Positions 8,328 to 16,041 of a stretch of 64,000 nucleotides of DNA are shown piece by piece; positions within the stretch are counted from its first letter, which is position 1; the number at the start of each line of letters is the position of its first letter. Origin of the DNA: Paenibacillus arenilitoris. GTDB lineage: Bacteria; Bacillota; Bacilli; Paenibacillales; Paenibacillaceae. The notes under the pieces are model-generated. The model searched no databases, had not been told where the DNA came from, and worked only from the letters and a program-made list of their open reading frames with translations. The stretch is taken from positions 62,001 through 126,000 of the forward strand of contig NZ_JACXIY010000003.1 of the NCBI RefSeq assembly GCF_014705655.1, given 5' to 3'. A program made the translations under genes and the position numbers.

Positions 8328-9629
8328 CTAATCCTGTACATACCGGTTAATGACTTCGACCAGTAAGTCGTTCAGCAGCTTCACCTCGTATTCGCCGACG
8401 GCCGGCTCCAGATGGTCGCCACCGATGCCGCTGTCGTCCGTCAGGAAGAGGTAGGTGCCTCCCGTCGCCACCGCCATGAACCGAAGCAAATATTCGGTGT
8501 CGACGCTGACGCCGCTGGAAGCGACCGGAATGATGCGGATGCCCTGCGCGGCCGCCTCCTTCGTCAGCTGACGCACCTCGTCGACGACCTGCGGATCGTC
8601 GTGCGGCGGCGCGTCGAGCACGAGGAACAGCAGCCGGGCGCGCGCTTCCCTGCTCCATTCATGCTCATGGATCGCGTCGCGCAGCGCCCGGTCAACGGCC
8701 TCCGGATAGTCGCCTCCCCCTTGCGCCTTCTGCTGTCCGAACTGATCGATCACTTTGCCCACGTCCGTCGTGAACGGATAGGGCCTTACGATGTAATCGT
8801 CATGCTTATCCCGGTAAAAGTTCGCGCTCAGCCGGATGGCGAGCTGATTCGCCTGCTCGTCGGAGACGCGCCTCACGACGTCCTTCAGCTCCGCTTCCAA
8901 GTAGTTGAGCTCATCCTCCATCGAGCCCGTCGTATCGACGACGAACATGACGTCCACTTGGCCGGACGGCTCCTCGGCTTTGCCTAGATCCACCTTGACG
9001 CTCCCCTGCTGCAGGATATCCAGCCGCTCCATCGTTTTTCTTTCCTGGCCCGCGTCGACTTGAACCTCGTAACGCCCTTCGTTCGCGTTATCCTGTTCGT
9101 ACAGACCGGCATACACATAAGCTCTGCCTTCATTGTTCGTGCGCGCTTTCCATACCGACTGCTTGCCGTTCTTCAGCTGCACGAGCGCATCCGGCACCGC
9201 CTTCCCGTTCGCCGTCACGATGACTTCAAGCCGGTGGAATTGCATAAAGCCCCAAGCCCGCTTCCCTTCGTCGCCTTCCCGGCTGTTCAGCAGGTTGCCG
9301 AACCGCTCCCATGCGGCCAAATCGTCCCACTCGCCCGCGGTTAACTGGCCGGCCTGCACGTCCCGGTCCGGATTCGCGTAGCCGCGCTTGCCGCCTTCTT
9401 TCTCTCTTGCCGGCTCCTCGCTTATGGAGTGGCGTTCGGACGAATCGGCGGAAGCCATCTCCTTGCTCTCCCCCGTGGCCGCGTTCCCGGCATCGTCGTC
9501 TGCCGCATTCGACGACGAGGACGAAGAGCAGCCGCTTACCGTCAGCGCGACCGCAAGTACCGCCGCGGCAAATAAGCCGATCCGACTATTGCCCCCACGC
9601 CTCTTCGTTCCAACATGACCCTCCTTCAT
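8328..9629 (-). CDS. VWA-domain lipoprotein
   Basis: This 433-residue protein has a lipoprotein signal whose lipobox is LTVSGC (Cys34), then a low-complexity Ser/Asp/Ala stretch. A beta-sandwich of the carboxypeptidase-regulatory type follows (about 132-195, VTANGKAVPDALVQLKNGKQ), and a C-terminal von Willebrand A domain from about residue 225. The metal-binding MIDAS motif is intact as DTTGSM (232-237), with a second threonine/aspartate region further on. It should be anchored on the outer membrane face and bind a protein or metal-bridged ligand; no enzyme function is evident. AAGGGG precedes the ATG. It is monocistronic. Confidence 0.85.
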   Translation of the reverse strand: MKEGHVGTKRRGGNSRIGLFAAAVLAVALTVSGCSSSSSSNAADDDAGNAATGESKEMASADSSERHSISEEPAREKEGGKRGYANPDRDVQAGQLTAGEWDDLAAWERFGNLLNSREGDEGKRAWGFMQFHRLEVIVTANGKAVPDALVQLKNGKQSVWKARTNNEGRAYVYAGLYEQDNANEGRYEVQVDAGQERKTMERLDILQQGSVKVDLGKAEEPSGQVDVMFVVDTTGSMEDELNYLEAELKDVVRRVSDEQANQLAIRLSANFYRDKHDDYIVRPYPFTTDVGKVIDQFGQQKAQGGGDYPEAVDRALRDAIHEHEWSREARARLLFLVLDAPPHDDPQVVDEVRQLTKEAAAQGIRIIPVASSGVSVDTEYLLRFMAVATGGTYLFLTDDSGIGGDHLEPAVGEYEVKLLNDLLVEVINRYVQD

Positions 9630-9684
9630 TCGTTCAACCCCTTTATTTGTATTTGCTAATCAGACGCGGGGCGGTTTACAAATG

Positions 9685-9713
9685 TTGCATAACGCCGCCG
9701 TTCCCCTTACAAT
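9685..9713 (+). promoter_or_regulatory. Sigma A-type promoter for the 100-residue gene
   Basis: TTGCAT and TACAAT are separated by exactly 17 bases, 65 bases before the GTG start at 9778. Confidence 0.6.
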
Positions 9714-9777
9714 CGGATTCAGGCATGCAGCTTTCATTACTGGCTGTATTCAGGCTCATTCACAGGAGGACTTCATC

Positions 9778-10080
9778 GTGGAAACGTTTGACCTTATCGC
9801 GCTTGAGATCGCGTTCGGACAGCAGACCAAGCCGCTCGCGTTCACGTCGGCCGAGCTTGTCCGCGTGACGGAATACGGCGACCGGCTCTGGTACGTCGAC
9901 ATAAACGGGGTGGAAGACCGGGAGCTTCTGGCCTGGTTCGGCCGAAGCGAGGATATTGGCGTGACGCTGACGGCTGTCGCGGGCAGCGGCCAAGTGTTCC
10001 GGGGCAAAGGGTATTTTCATCCGAACGAGCCCCATCAGGCTGCGGCGATTCGCGGCGACGGCGAACTGTTCGAGCAATAG
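9778..10080 (+). CDS. Hypothetical protein, 100 residues
   Basis: I chose the GTG at 9778 because AGGAGG lies 9 bases upstream; the longer reading from 9682 lacks a site and runs through the promoter. The product begins METFDLIALEIAFGQQTKPL. It is acidic and lacks a signal or membrane segment. It ends in FHPNEPHQAAAIRGDGELFEQ-like polar sequence. I do not recognise a family. It reads as a small soluble protein of beta-rich composition (VRVTEYGDRLWYVDINGV). It stands alone, followed by a bidirectional terminator shared with the convergent aldolase-like gene. Confidence 0.75.
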   Translation: METFDLIALEIAFGQQTKPLAFTSAELVRVTEYGDRLWYVDINGVEDRELLAWFGRSEDIGVTLTAVAGSGQVFRGKGYFHPNEPHQAAAIRGDGELFEQ

Positions 10081-10111
10081 TTGCCCTGTGCCAACCGAAG
10101 CGGTTGCGCCG

Positions 10112-10161
10112 AAAAAAGCTGCCTAACGGATCCGCGAACGGTCCCGTTAGGCAGCTTTTTT
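10112..10161. terminator. Bidirectional terminator
   Basis: AAAAAAGCTGCCTAACGG pairs with CCGTTAGGCAGCTTTTTT around a 14-base loop. A and T runs on both sides serve the two convergent genes. Confidence 0.93.
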
Positions 10162-10171
10162 GGTGGAACGA

Positions 10172-11137
10172 TTAAGATTTGCTATGGGCGATTTCCGGCG
10201 TCGTCAGGCGGTCGTAGAACTCCACGCCTTTGTCCTTGTTCTCGGAATCGCGCAGCGCCATCGCGGAACGAGGGTGCTCATCCAATATGCCGGTAATCAT
10301 GTAAGGGATGATGTAGCCCCATTCTTCCTTCTCGCGAAGCGGAATCATATATTTCTCGATCATGTCGAGCACCGGGCGAATGTTGTATTTCGTATTTTGC
10401 AGCTCGGCTACGAGCAGCTCGGTGTTGCAGTTTCCAGCCGCCCTGCCCATGCCGTATACGGAAGAGTCAAGCAGCTCGACGCCCTTCTCCGCCGCGAGCA
10501 GCGTGTTCGCGAACGCAAGCTGCAGATTGTTGTGCGCATGCACGCCGAGTCGCTTGTTCGGCAAATGCTGCTTGAACTTGTCGACGAGGTAGGACATGTC
10601 GCTCGGCTTCAGGCTGCCGTAGGAGTCGACGACGTATACGACGTCAACCACGCTTTGGTTAATCAGCTCGAACGCTTCGATAAGCTGATTCTCCATGACA
10701 TTCGAGAGAGCCATAATGTTAAGCGTCGTCTCGTAGCCGCGGTCGTGGAACACCTGCACGAGCTCGAGCGCCTTGTCGACGTCCTGAATGTAACAGGCAA
10801 CCCGAATCAGGTCGAGCATGCTTTCGCTGCGCGGCAAAATGTCGCTCTCGTCCACGCGGCCGATATCGACGAGCGCGGAGAGCTTCGTATTGCCCTTGTT
10901 CGGGATTACTTTCTTCAGGAAATCGTCGTTCAGAAACCGCCACGGTCCGGCGCTGTCGGCTCCCTTAAGCAGCTTTGGCGAGTTTTTGTAGCCGACTTCC
11001 ATATAGTCGACGCCGGCTTCATTCAAGCATTGGTACAAATGCTGAACGAACTCGACGCTGAAATCCCAGTTGTTTACGAGTCCGCCGTCGCGGATCGTGC
11101 AGTCAACAATTTTGCAATGGCTCGTTTTTGAATGCAT
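10172..11137 (-). CDS. HMGL-like (DRE-TIM) aldolase-domain protein
   Basis: This 321-residue protein is a TIM-barrel of the HMGL/DRE-TIM metallolyase family. The signature strand is IVDCTIRDGGLVNNW (10-24), where the D-x-T-x-R-D-G group supplies the metal ligand and catalytic arginine. The second metal-binding strand is LGVHAHNNLQLA (about 197-208), and GMGRAAGNCNTELL is the usual end loop. Related enzymes are 4-hydroxy-2-oxovalerate aldolase, isopropylmalate and homocitrate synthases; this one is shorter, near the aldolase core length, and its substrate cannot be read from sequence. An AAGGAG site precedes the ATG. It is monocistronic. Confidence 0.82.
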   Translation of the reverse strand: MHSKTSHCKIVDCTIRDGGLVNNWDFSVEFVQHLYQCLNEAGVDYMEVGYKNSPKLLKGADSAGPWRFLNDDFLKKVIPNKGNTKLSALVDIGRVDESDILPRSESMLDLIRVACYIQDVDKALELVQVFHDRGYETTLNIMALSNVMENQLIEAFELINQSVVDVVYVVDSYGSLKPSDMSYLVDKFKQHLPNKRLGVHAHNNLQLAFANTLLAAEKGVELLDSSVYGMGRAAGNCNTELLVAELQNTKYNIRPVLDMIEKYMIPLREKEEWGYIIPYMITGILDEHPRSAMALRDSENKDKGVEFYDRLTTPEIAHSKS

Positions 11138-11227
11138 GCGTTGTTACTCCTTTTATTTGTGAACATGAGTTCATTTTTTTCTCATTTTACTTGAAAAGGA
11201 TATAGAACGCAAAATGTTTTTGTCGAT

Positions 11228-12259
11228 TTATGGCTGAGCCAGGAGCTTCCTGGCTTCGTCCGCCAACCCGTCGCGGAACGGTTTGACGGCCGGCAAATCG
11301 ACGGCCTCGCCGTCCTTCAGTTCGGCGACCCGCTCATCCGTCTCCGCGAGCGCGGTCAGGAACTTCGCGACGAGCTGCCCCGTGACGGAATCCGCGGCGT
11401 CCGCCACCGTCTTCATATAGCTCGCCTTCACTTCGTCCAGCAGCTTCATGGTTTCGCGGTCGTAGATCGGCGAGTTGATCTGACCGTTCACGTACATCGC
11501 CAAATAACGGTCGACGTATAGGCTCAGCACCTCCTCGCGCTCCGGCGAATCCTTGTATTTGTCGAGATATTGCTCGGCCTCAAGGGCGCGGGCGGCCAAT
11601 TCGTCCCACGCGATGACGAGCCCGCCGTCCTTGACCGTCGCTTTGTCGGATTCGGCCGCCTTCAGCCCGATATACGCGTTCATCGGCTCGGACAGCTGCT
11701 CGCCGAACCTCTTCTGATAGCCGTAATCGACGATCGGGTAGATGGAGCCTTCCACCGTTTCCAGCTTGTATCCGCCTTTGAACGCGCCCAGCGCAAGCTT
11801 CTTCGCCGCTTCGTCCTTAATGGAAGCCGCCGCTTCCTCCGTAATCGGCCATTGTTCGGCAAGCAGCGCCTCCTGCACGCCATCCTCGAAGAAGGCTTGC
11901 TGCGCCGCTTCCAGATTCGCGTCATAGTACGCGTGCAATGCGCGGAGCATGGCGTCGGCGGTCGCTTGATTCGCGACGGATATATGCTCGGTTATGAACG
12001 CCGTAACAACCGACGCGTCCGCCGCATCCTTCAGAGCCGCTTGTAGCCGGTCCAGCAGCTCCTGATCGACTTTGCCTTCAGGCGTGGCCGCAGGCGGTTC
12101 TTCCGATACCGGCGGATTGGAACCGGCACCCGCATTCGCATTTCCATTGCCCGCGTTTCCGCCCCCGCCGCAGCCGGATACGATAAGCGCGGCCGCCAAA
12201 CAAACGCCGATCAGCATGCTCTTCCACTTGTACGATTTCATTTGGCCCTCATTCTTCAT
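11228..12259 (-). CDS. Hypothetical lipoprotein
   Basis: This 343-residue protein has a lipoprotein signal with lipobox LIVSGC (Cys30) and then a Gly/Asn-rich linker (GNGNANAGAG) and a Pro-rich segment. The mature part is helical and charged, with Ala/Glu/Lys-rich stretches. I recognise no enzyme motif. The first ATG has AGAGG nearby; a second ATG at 12241, with GAGGG close before it, would remove six residues. Such proteins in spore-formers are often surface lipoproteins of unknown role. It is flanked by the aldolase-like gene and an AT-rich intergenic stretch. Confidence 0.8.
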   Translation of the reverse strand: MKNEGQMKSYKWKSMLIGVCLAAALIVSGCGGGGNAGNGNANAGAGSNPPVSEEPPAATPEGKVDQELLDRLQAALKDAADASVVTAFITEHISVANQATADAMLRALHAYYDANLEAAQQAFFEDGVQEALLAEQWPITEEAAASIKDEAAKKLALGAFKGGYKLETVEGSIYPIVDYGYQKRFGEQLSEPMNAYIGLKAAESDKATVKDGGLVIAWDELAARALEAEQYLDKYKDSPEREEVLSLYVDRYLAMYVNGQINSPIYDRETMKLLDEVKASYMKTVADAADSVTGQLVAKFLTALAETDERVAELKDGEAVDLPAVKPFRDGLADEARKLLAQP

Positions 12260-12361
12260 TTATCATCATTCCTCTCGATCTTTATTGTTATGAATAAATC
12301 CTCCGGATAAAGTTAAAGACGGTTTTTCTTCAAAAAAAGTTCGCATCAAGCGTAAACGGCT

Positions 12362-12444
12362 GACGCCGTCCTTTGGCGGCATAAGCTCGTTTCGCGATGA
12401 AATATAAGCTCATTTATAAGTGCAAAACTTATAAACTCTTTTAT
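12362..12444. repeat. AT-rich palindromes upstream of the lipoprotein gene
   Basis: TTTATAAGT and ACTTATAAA form a hairpin at 12413-12435. ATAAGCTCGTTT and ATAAGCTCATTT are direct repeats at 12381 and 12404, and a small CGCC/GGCG palindrome is near 12371. No gene is seen. It resembles the other palindrome loci in style but not in spacing. Confidence 0.45.
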
Positions 12445-12446
12445 TT

Positions 12447-12486
12447 GAAAAAAAGCCGTCCCGGCGCTTTCGCGCCGAAACGGCTT
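12447..12486 (-). terminator. Terminator of ribA
   Basis: On the minus strand, AGCCGT...CGGCGC pairs with GCGCCG...ACGGCT and is followed by TTTTTTTC, 33 bases past the ribA stop codon. Confidence 0.88.
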
Positions 12487-12518
12487 CATTAATCATAAAA
12501 AAGGGCGATCATTCCGGT

Positions 12519-13265
12519 TTATTTCACGATCGATTGAGGCTCCTGCCCGAAGTGGCCGGAACGGTTCACTTTCGTCTGCAAGTACTTCTCGTTGTATACC
12601 GAGGCGTTGCCCCACAGCGGCACCCTTCCCGCGACGTTCATGCCCGCCTTGCGCAGCGCGTCCACCTTGCGCGGATTGTTCGTAATGATCGATACCGGCG
12701 CCTGGCGCAGTACCTTCAAGACGGCGATCGCCTCGCCGTAATCGCGGGCGTCGTCCGCGAAGCCGAGCTCCGTGTTCGCGTCGACCGTATCGAGGCCTTC
12801 CTCCTGCAGCAAATAGGCGAGCGCCTTGCTGAACAAGCCGATGCCGCGGCCTTCGTGGTTCGCCAAGTAGAACAGCGCGCCCGATCCGTGCTCGGCGATG
12901 ATCCGCATCGATTGCTTCAATTGGAAGCCGCAGTCGCATCTCGCGCTGCCGAATATGTCGCCCGTATGGCAGATGCTGTGCATCCGGATCAGCGCGTCGG
13001 GATTATGCTCGAAGTCGCCGTAGACAAGCACGCTCGATTGCTGTAGATCGGCGTATGAAGTATGGTTCAGGTCGTCGACCAGCCGCTCGGCGGTCAGCTC
13101 CTCCCCCGCCTCCTTCCGCAGCCAGCTGTACCAGTGGAAAATTTTCGTCTCGCCGTCGAGCTCGACGGGAAGCTTGACCGGACCGACGACGTACAGATCG
13201 TCCCCGCCGTGCCGCGTCCGTTTTAGTTTATCCTTAATGATTGCTGCAAGGTTTGGCTTAATCAT
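12519..13265 (-). CDS. ribA: GTP cyclohydrolase II
   Basis: This 248-residue protein carries the GTP cyclohydrolase II signature: HSICHTGDIFGSARCDCG gives zinc ligands Cys99, Cys110 and Cys112, and NHEGRGIGL (137-145) is the GTP-binding catalytic loop. The enzyme opens GTP to 2,5-diamino-6-ribosylamino-pyrimidinone phosphate, the first step of riboflavin synthesis. Here it is a stand-alone enzyme, not fused to the RibB domain as in Bacillus subtilis RibBA, and has about 70 residues ahead of the core. An AGGTG site precedes the ATG. No other riboflavin gene and no FMN riboswitch is seen nearby, so it may be a second copy. Confidence 0.93.
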   Translation of the reverse strand: MIKPNLAAIIKDKLKRTRHGGDDLYVVGPVKLPVELDGETKIFHWYSWLRKEAGEELTAERLVDDLNHTSYADLQQSSVLVYGDFEHNPDALIRMHSICHTGDIFGSARCDCGFQLKQSMRIIAEHGSGALFYLANHEGRGIGLFSKALAYLLQEEGLDTVDANTELGFADDARDYGEAIAVLKVLRQAPVSIITNNPRKVDALRKAGMNVAGRVPLWGNASVYNEKYLQTKVNRSGHFGQEPQSIVK

Positions 13266-13307
13266 TTATGCGTACACCTACTTTTGCGGTAATTTATGGA
13301 ACGATGA

Positions 13308-14072
13308 TTAAAATTGCACCGACAAATAGCTGAGCGTGCCGAATTGATAGCTGCGGTAAACGACCTTCGGCGCGTTCGCAGGATCGCCGCTGCCCATCGC
13401 GATGTAGAGCGGGACGAAATGCTCCGCGCGCGGTACTGCCATTGTAGCATGAGGCGCCAGTTCTTCATATCGGAACAGCGAATCGGTGTCCCGCTTGTTC
13501 ATGTTCCCGATCAGCCAATCGTCGAATTCGACAGCCCAGCTCTCCGGCTCCTCCTGGCCCCACTTCACCATCCGCAAGTTATGGACGGTGACGCCGCTGC
13601 CTATAAGCAAAATGTTGCGCGAGCCGAGGCTGCGCAGCGCTTCGCCGATACGGAACTGCTCCTCCGCGGTACGGTACGGATTGACCGATACTTGAACGAC
13701 CGGCACGTCCGCCTTCGGAAACAGATGCTTCAGCATCGTCCAAGAGCCGTGATCGAGTCCCCGTTCATGATCGTAGGCGACGGGAATGCCGCTGCCGGTC
13801 AGCAGCTCGCCGACGAGAGCGGCGACCTCGCTCGAGCCATTAGCCGGGTATTTCACCTGATACAGTTCGTCCGGGAAGCCGTAAAAATCGTATATCGTCT
13901 CATATTCGTCATCCTTAGACGAGATCGTGACCGCCTCGGTTTCCCAATGGGCCGTGAAAATAACGATCGCATCCGGTTTTAGCGCAGCGCCCGTGCGCTG
14001 CAGAAATTCGCTATATTCGTTCTGCTCGATGGCGAGCATCGGCGATCCGTGCGCAAGAAATAAAGGATTCAT
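13308..14072 (-). CDS. LigB-type extradiol dioxygenase (DODA family)
   Basis: This 254-residue protein matches the YgiD / 4,5-DOPA extradiol dioxygenase group. The metal-binding residues are present: His8 in LAHGSP, His42 in FTAHWE, a histidine in LDHGSWTML, and a further one in SGVTVHNL. Members open catechol rings with non-haem metal; the physiological substrate in Firmicutes is not established. GGAGG lies 8 bases before the ATG. It is divergent from an HxlR-type regulator, the usual pairing of an HxlR repressor with its redox-related target, so control by that regulator is likely. It is separated from ribA by 42 bases and might be cotranscribed with it. Confidence 0.88.
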   Translation of the reverse strand: MNPLFLAHGSPMLAIEQNEYSEFLQRTGAALKPDAIVIFTAHWETEAVTISSKDDEYETIYDFYGFPDELYQVKYPANGSSEVAALVGELLTGSGIPVAYDHERGLDHGSWTMLKHLFPKADVPVVQVSVNPYRTAEEQFRIGEALRSLGSRNILLIGSGVTVHNLRMVKWGQEEPESWAVEFDDWLIGNMNKRDTDSLFRYEELAPHATMAVPRAEHFVPLYIAMGSGDPANAPKVVYRSYQFGTLSYLSVQF

Positions 14073-14105
14073 GACTTGCCTCCTCCAAATTCACTTACTA
14101 TTTGT

Positions 14106-14136
14106 AACTAATTATAATTTTATAACTATTAATAGT
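14106..14136. promoter_or_regulatory. Candidate HxlR operator
   Basis: The divergent intergenic region contains the perfect 12-bp palindrome ACTATTAATAGT (14125-14136) and beside it the imperfect AATTATAATTTTATAACT. Placement between an HxlR gene and its divergent neighbour suggests an operator. Confidence 0.4.
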
Positions 14137-14219
14137 CAAGTAATTAACAATAACCAGGTGTGCTTGTATATAGATGATACTGGAGTTATACTGAGGGGAA
14201 CATAAACGAGGTGATAAGA

Positions 14220-14552
14220 ATGGAACAGTCCGAACTTTGTCCGCGTTTCCAGAAAGGGATGGACATAATAAGCAAACGCTGGACCGGCCTTATTATATAT
14301 CAGTTGTTATCCGGACCGCAGCGCTTCTGCGCCGTTCAGTCCGCCTTGCCGATCAGCGGCAGGCTGTTGTCGGAGAGGTTCAAGGACCTCCAGTTCGAAG
14401 GGATCGTCGACCGTCACGTCTACCCGGAAATACCGGTCCGCATCGAATATTCGCTGACGGAGAAAGGGCGCGCGCTCGAGCCGGTCATCCGCGAGATCGA
14501 GGCTTGGTCGCGGAATTGGATCGAGAAGGAAGAAGCCGCGGAGGAATGCTGA
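14220..14552 (+). CDS. HxlR-family transcriptional regulator
   Basis: This 110-residue winged-helix protein begins MEQSELCPRFQKGMDIISKR. The family features are Cys7 near the N terminus, the WTGLIIYQLLSGPQRFCAV helix, the recognition helix near SGRLLSERFKDLQFEGIV, and the wing RHVYPEIPVRIEYSLTEKG. HxlR proteins sense aldehydes, quinones or redox change and usually regulate a divergent gene; here that is the dioxygenase. GAGGTG lies 7 bases before the chosen ATG; a GTG at 14211 is possible but overlaps the ribosome site. Upstream is an AT-rich stretch with palindromes. Confidence 0.88.
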   Translation: MEQSELCPRFQKGMDIISKRWTGLIIYQLLSGPQRFCAVQSALPISGRLLSERFKDLQFEGIVDRHVYPEIPVRIEYSLTEKGRALEPVIREIEAWSRNWIEKEEAAEEC

Positions 14553-14574
14553 CGCCGAGGTACGGATGATCCGG

Positions 14575-14603
14575 TTTACAAATTTCCCTTACAGGTTTAA
14601 AAT
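14575..14603 (+). promoter_or_regulatory. Sigma A-type promoter of the riboswitch transcript
   Basis: TTTACA and TAAAAT are separated by 17 bases, just upstream of the c-di-AMP riboswitch. Confidence 0.7.
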
Positions 14604-14617
14604 TAAAAGGTAAACCT

Positions 14618-14773
14618 ATTACGCTGAATTTTTCGAAACCGAAAAAGCGGGGGAACCAAACGCGGGCGCTTAGCGCTTCGCAAGGGGTGAATCCGGGGCT
14701 TGCGGCCCCGGTAGGGCATACTCTCTGGCCCGAATCCGACAGCTAACCTCGTAAGCGGCAAAGGAGAGGATTA
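14618..14773 (+). promoter_or_regulatory. Cyclic di-AMP (ydaO/yuaA) riboswitch
   Basis: The leader carries the conserved blocks of the ydaO class in order: TACGCTGAATT at the 5' side of P1, GGGGGAACCAA, GGGGTGAATC, GGGCATACTC, CCGAATCCGACAGCTAACCT and CGTAAGCGGC closing P1. GGGGCTTGCGGCCCC forms an internal hairpin. The class binds two c-di-AMP molecules and usually turns genes off when c-di-AMP is high. P1 is followed at once by AAGGAGAGG, the ribosome site of the next gene, and no separate terminator hairpin is seen, so control at translation start is more likely than attenuation. That last point is inference. Confidence 0.95.
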
Positions 14774-14776
14774 TTT

Positions 14777-15205
14777 ATGTTGCGTCAAACCGCAAGTCAT
14801 CACGTTCCCTATTTCTCCGAACAATCCCCTTCATTAACGGTTTCTCGTATCGAACTGTTCGTCATTCCCGCGCTTGCCATCGATTCCCCCGGGTATCGGG
14901 TATGTCTTCGCTTGACAAGCGATGCCGGATTCGGCTGGAGCGAACTGTTCGTCGACGAGAACGATGAAATGATCGACCTCGAGCGATGGAGCGACATTCT
15001 CGTCGCATTCGTCGGCCGGATCGGTCTGCCCCCGCTGCACGATTGCCAGTACGACGGTGCTGCGCAGTCGGGACGGGCGCTTGACCTGTTCAAAGCCGCC
15101 GTGAACCATGCCATCGCGCAATCGCCCGACCAGACGCCGGTTGCGGCGGATTCGGAGGAATACGTGCTTCGCCAGAGAGCCGTGAACTATTTGTCGCTGC
15201 TCTAA
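14777..15205 (+). CDS. Orphan protein under c-di-AMP riboswitch control
   Basis: This 142-residue protein follows the riboswitch directly; AAGGAGAGG lies 8 bases before the ATG. The part VSRIELFVIPALAIDSPGYR followed by LRLTSDAGFGWSELFVD recalls the N-terminal capping domain of enolase-superfamily enzymes (strand, loop, then a GWGE-like motif), but the barrel domain is absent and the protein ends after a helical stretch. It may be a stand-alone relic of that domain, or an unrelated small protein. Genes of this riboswitch class normally serve cell wall, osmolyte or potassium functions; nothing in this protein shows such a role. No signal peptide or membrane segment is seen. Confidence 0.75.
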   Translation: MLRQTASHHVPYFSEQSPSLTVSRIELFVIPALAIDSPGYRVCLRLTSDAGFGWSELFVDENDEMIDLERWSDILVAFVGRIGLPPLHDCQYDGAAQSGRALDLFKAAVNHAIAQSPDQTPVAADSEEYVLRQRAVNYLSLL

Positions 15206-15212
15206 GCGGATC

Positions 15213-15281
15213 ACAACAAAAAAAACGGGCGGAAACGCCGGTTGCCGATAGGCTGCCGCGCTTCCGCCCGTTTTTTTGTTG
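15213..15281. terminator. Bidirectional terminator
   Basis: AAAAAACGGGCGGAA pairs with TTCCGCCCGTTTTTT, with an inner GC-rich loop. It serves the orphan gene and the convergent kduD. Confidence 0.92.
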
Positions 15282-16037
15282 CTATCTAACCAGCCATCCC
15301 CCGTCGACGGCCAATATATGTCCGTTCATGTAATCGGACGCGGCGGACGCCAAAAATACGGCCGGACCGACCAAATCCTCGGACTTTCCCCAGCGGCCGG
15401 CCGGAATGCGCTGCAAAATTTGCGTGCTGCGGACCGGATCCTCGCGCAGCGCCTCCGTATTGTCCGTGCTCATGTAGCCCGGAGCGATCGCGTTGACCTG
15501 CAGTCCCTTGCCCGCCCATTCGTTCGCCAGCGCCTTCGTCAGTCCCGCAACGGCGTGCTTGCTCGACGTATAGCCCGGAACCGTAATGCCGCCTTGAAAA
15601 GACAGCATTGAAGCGACGTTGATGATTTTGCCGGAGCCCTGCTCGATCATCCGCTTGCCGGCAAGCTGGCAGAGCACGAACACGGAGTTGAGGTTCACGT
15701 CGAGCACTTCCTGCCAATCCTCGTAGCTGTGCTCGGCGGCCGGCGTGCGGCGGATAATGCCCGCGTTGTTGACCAAAATGTCGATGCGTCCCAGCTCGTC
15801 CGCCGTGCGCTCGATCATGCCGGCCAGCTTCGAACGGTCGCCGACGTCGGCCTGGATCGTGATCGCTTTGCGGCCGAGCGAGCGGATTGCCTCCGCCGTC
15901 TTGTCGGCCGGCGTGCGGTTCGTGACGAGCGCCACGTCCGCTCCCGCCCTGGCCAAGCCTAGCGCGATCGCTTCGCCGAGTCCCCGGCCCGCGCCTGTTA
16001 CGACGGCAGCTTTGCCCGTCAAATCAAACAAATTCAT
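15282..16037 (-). CDS. kduD: 2-deoxy-D-gluconate 3-dehydrogenase (KduD), SDR family
   Basis: This 251-residue short-chain dehydrogenase has the cofactor loop TGAGRGLGEA (15-24), NNAGI (about 90), the catalytic serine in VASMLSFQGG and YTSSK. Its length and the sequence VNAIAPGYMSTDNTEALRED match KduD, which reduces 2,5-diketo-3-deoxygluconate to 2-keto-3-deoxygluconate with NADH in unsaturated uronate catabolism. It is the last gene of a kduI-deoR-kduD operon on the minus strand; only four bases separate it from the regulator gene. A GGGGAAGG site lies upstream of the ATG. The kinase and aldolase of the pathway (KdgK, KdgA) are not in this window. Confidence 0.9.
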   Translation of the reverse strand: MNLFDLTGKAAVVTGAGRGLGEAIALGLARAGADVALVTNRTPADKTAEAIRSLGRKAITIQADVGDRSKLAGMIERTADELGRIDILVNNAGIIRRTPAAEHSYEDWQEVLDVNLNSVFVLCQLAGKRMIEQGSGKIINVASMLSFQGGITVPGYTSSKHAVAGLTKALANEWAGKGLQVNAIAPGYMSTDNTEALREDPVRSTQILQRIPAGRWGKSEDLVGPAVFLASAASDYMNGHILAVDGGWLVR

Positions 16038-16041
16038 TGGC

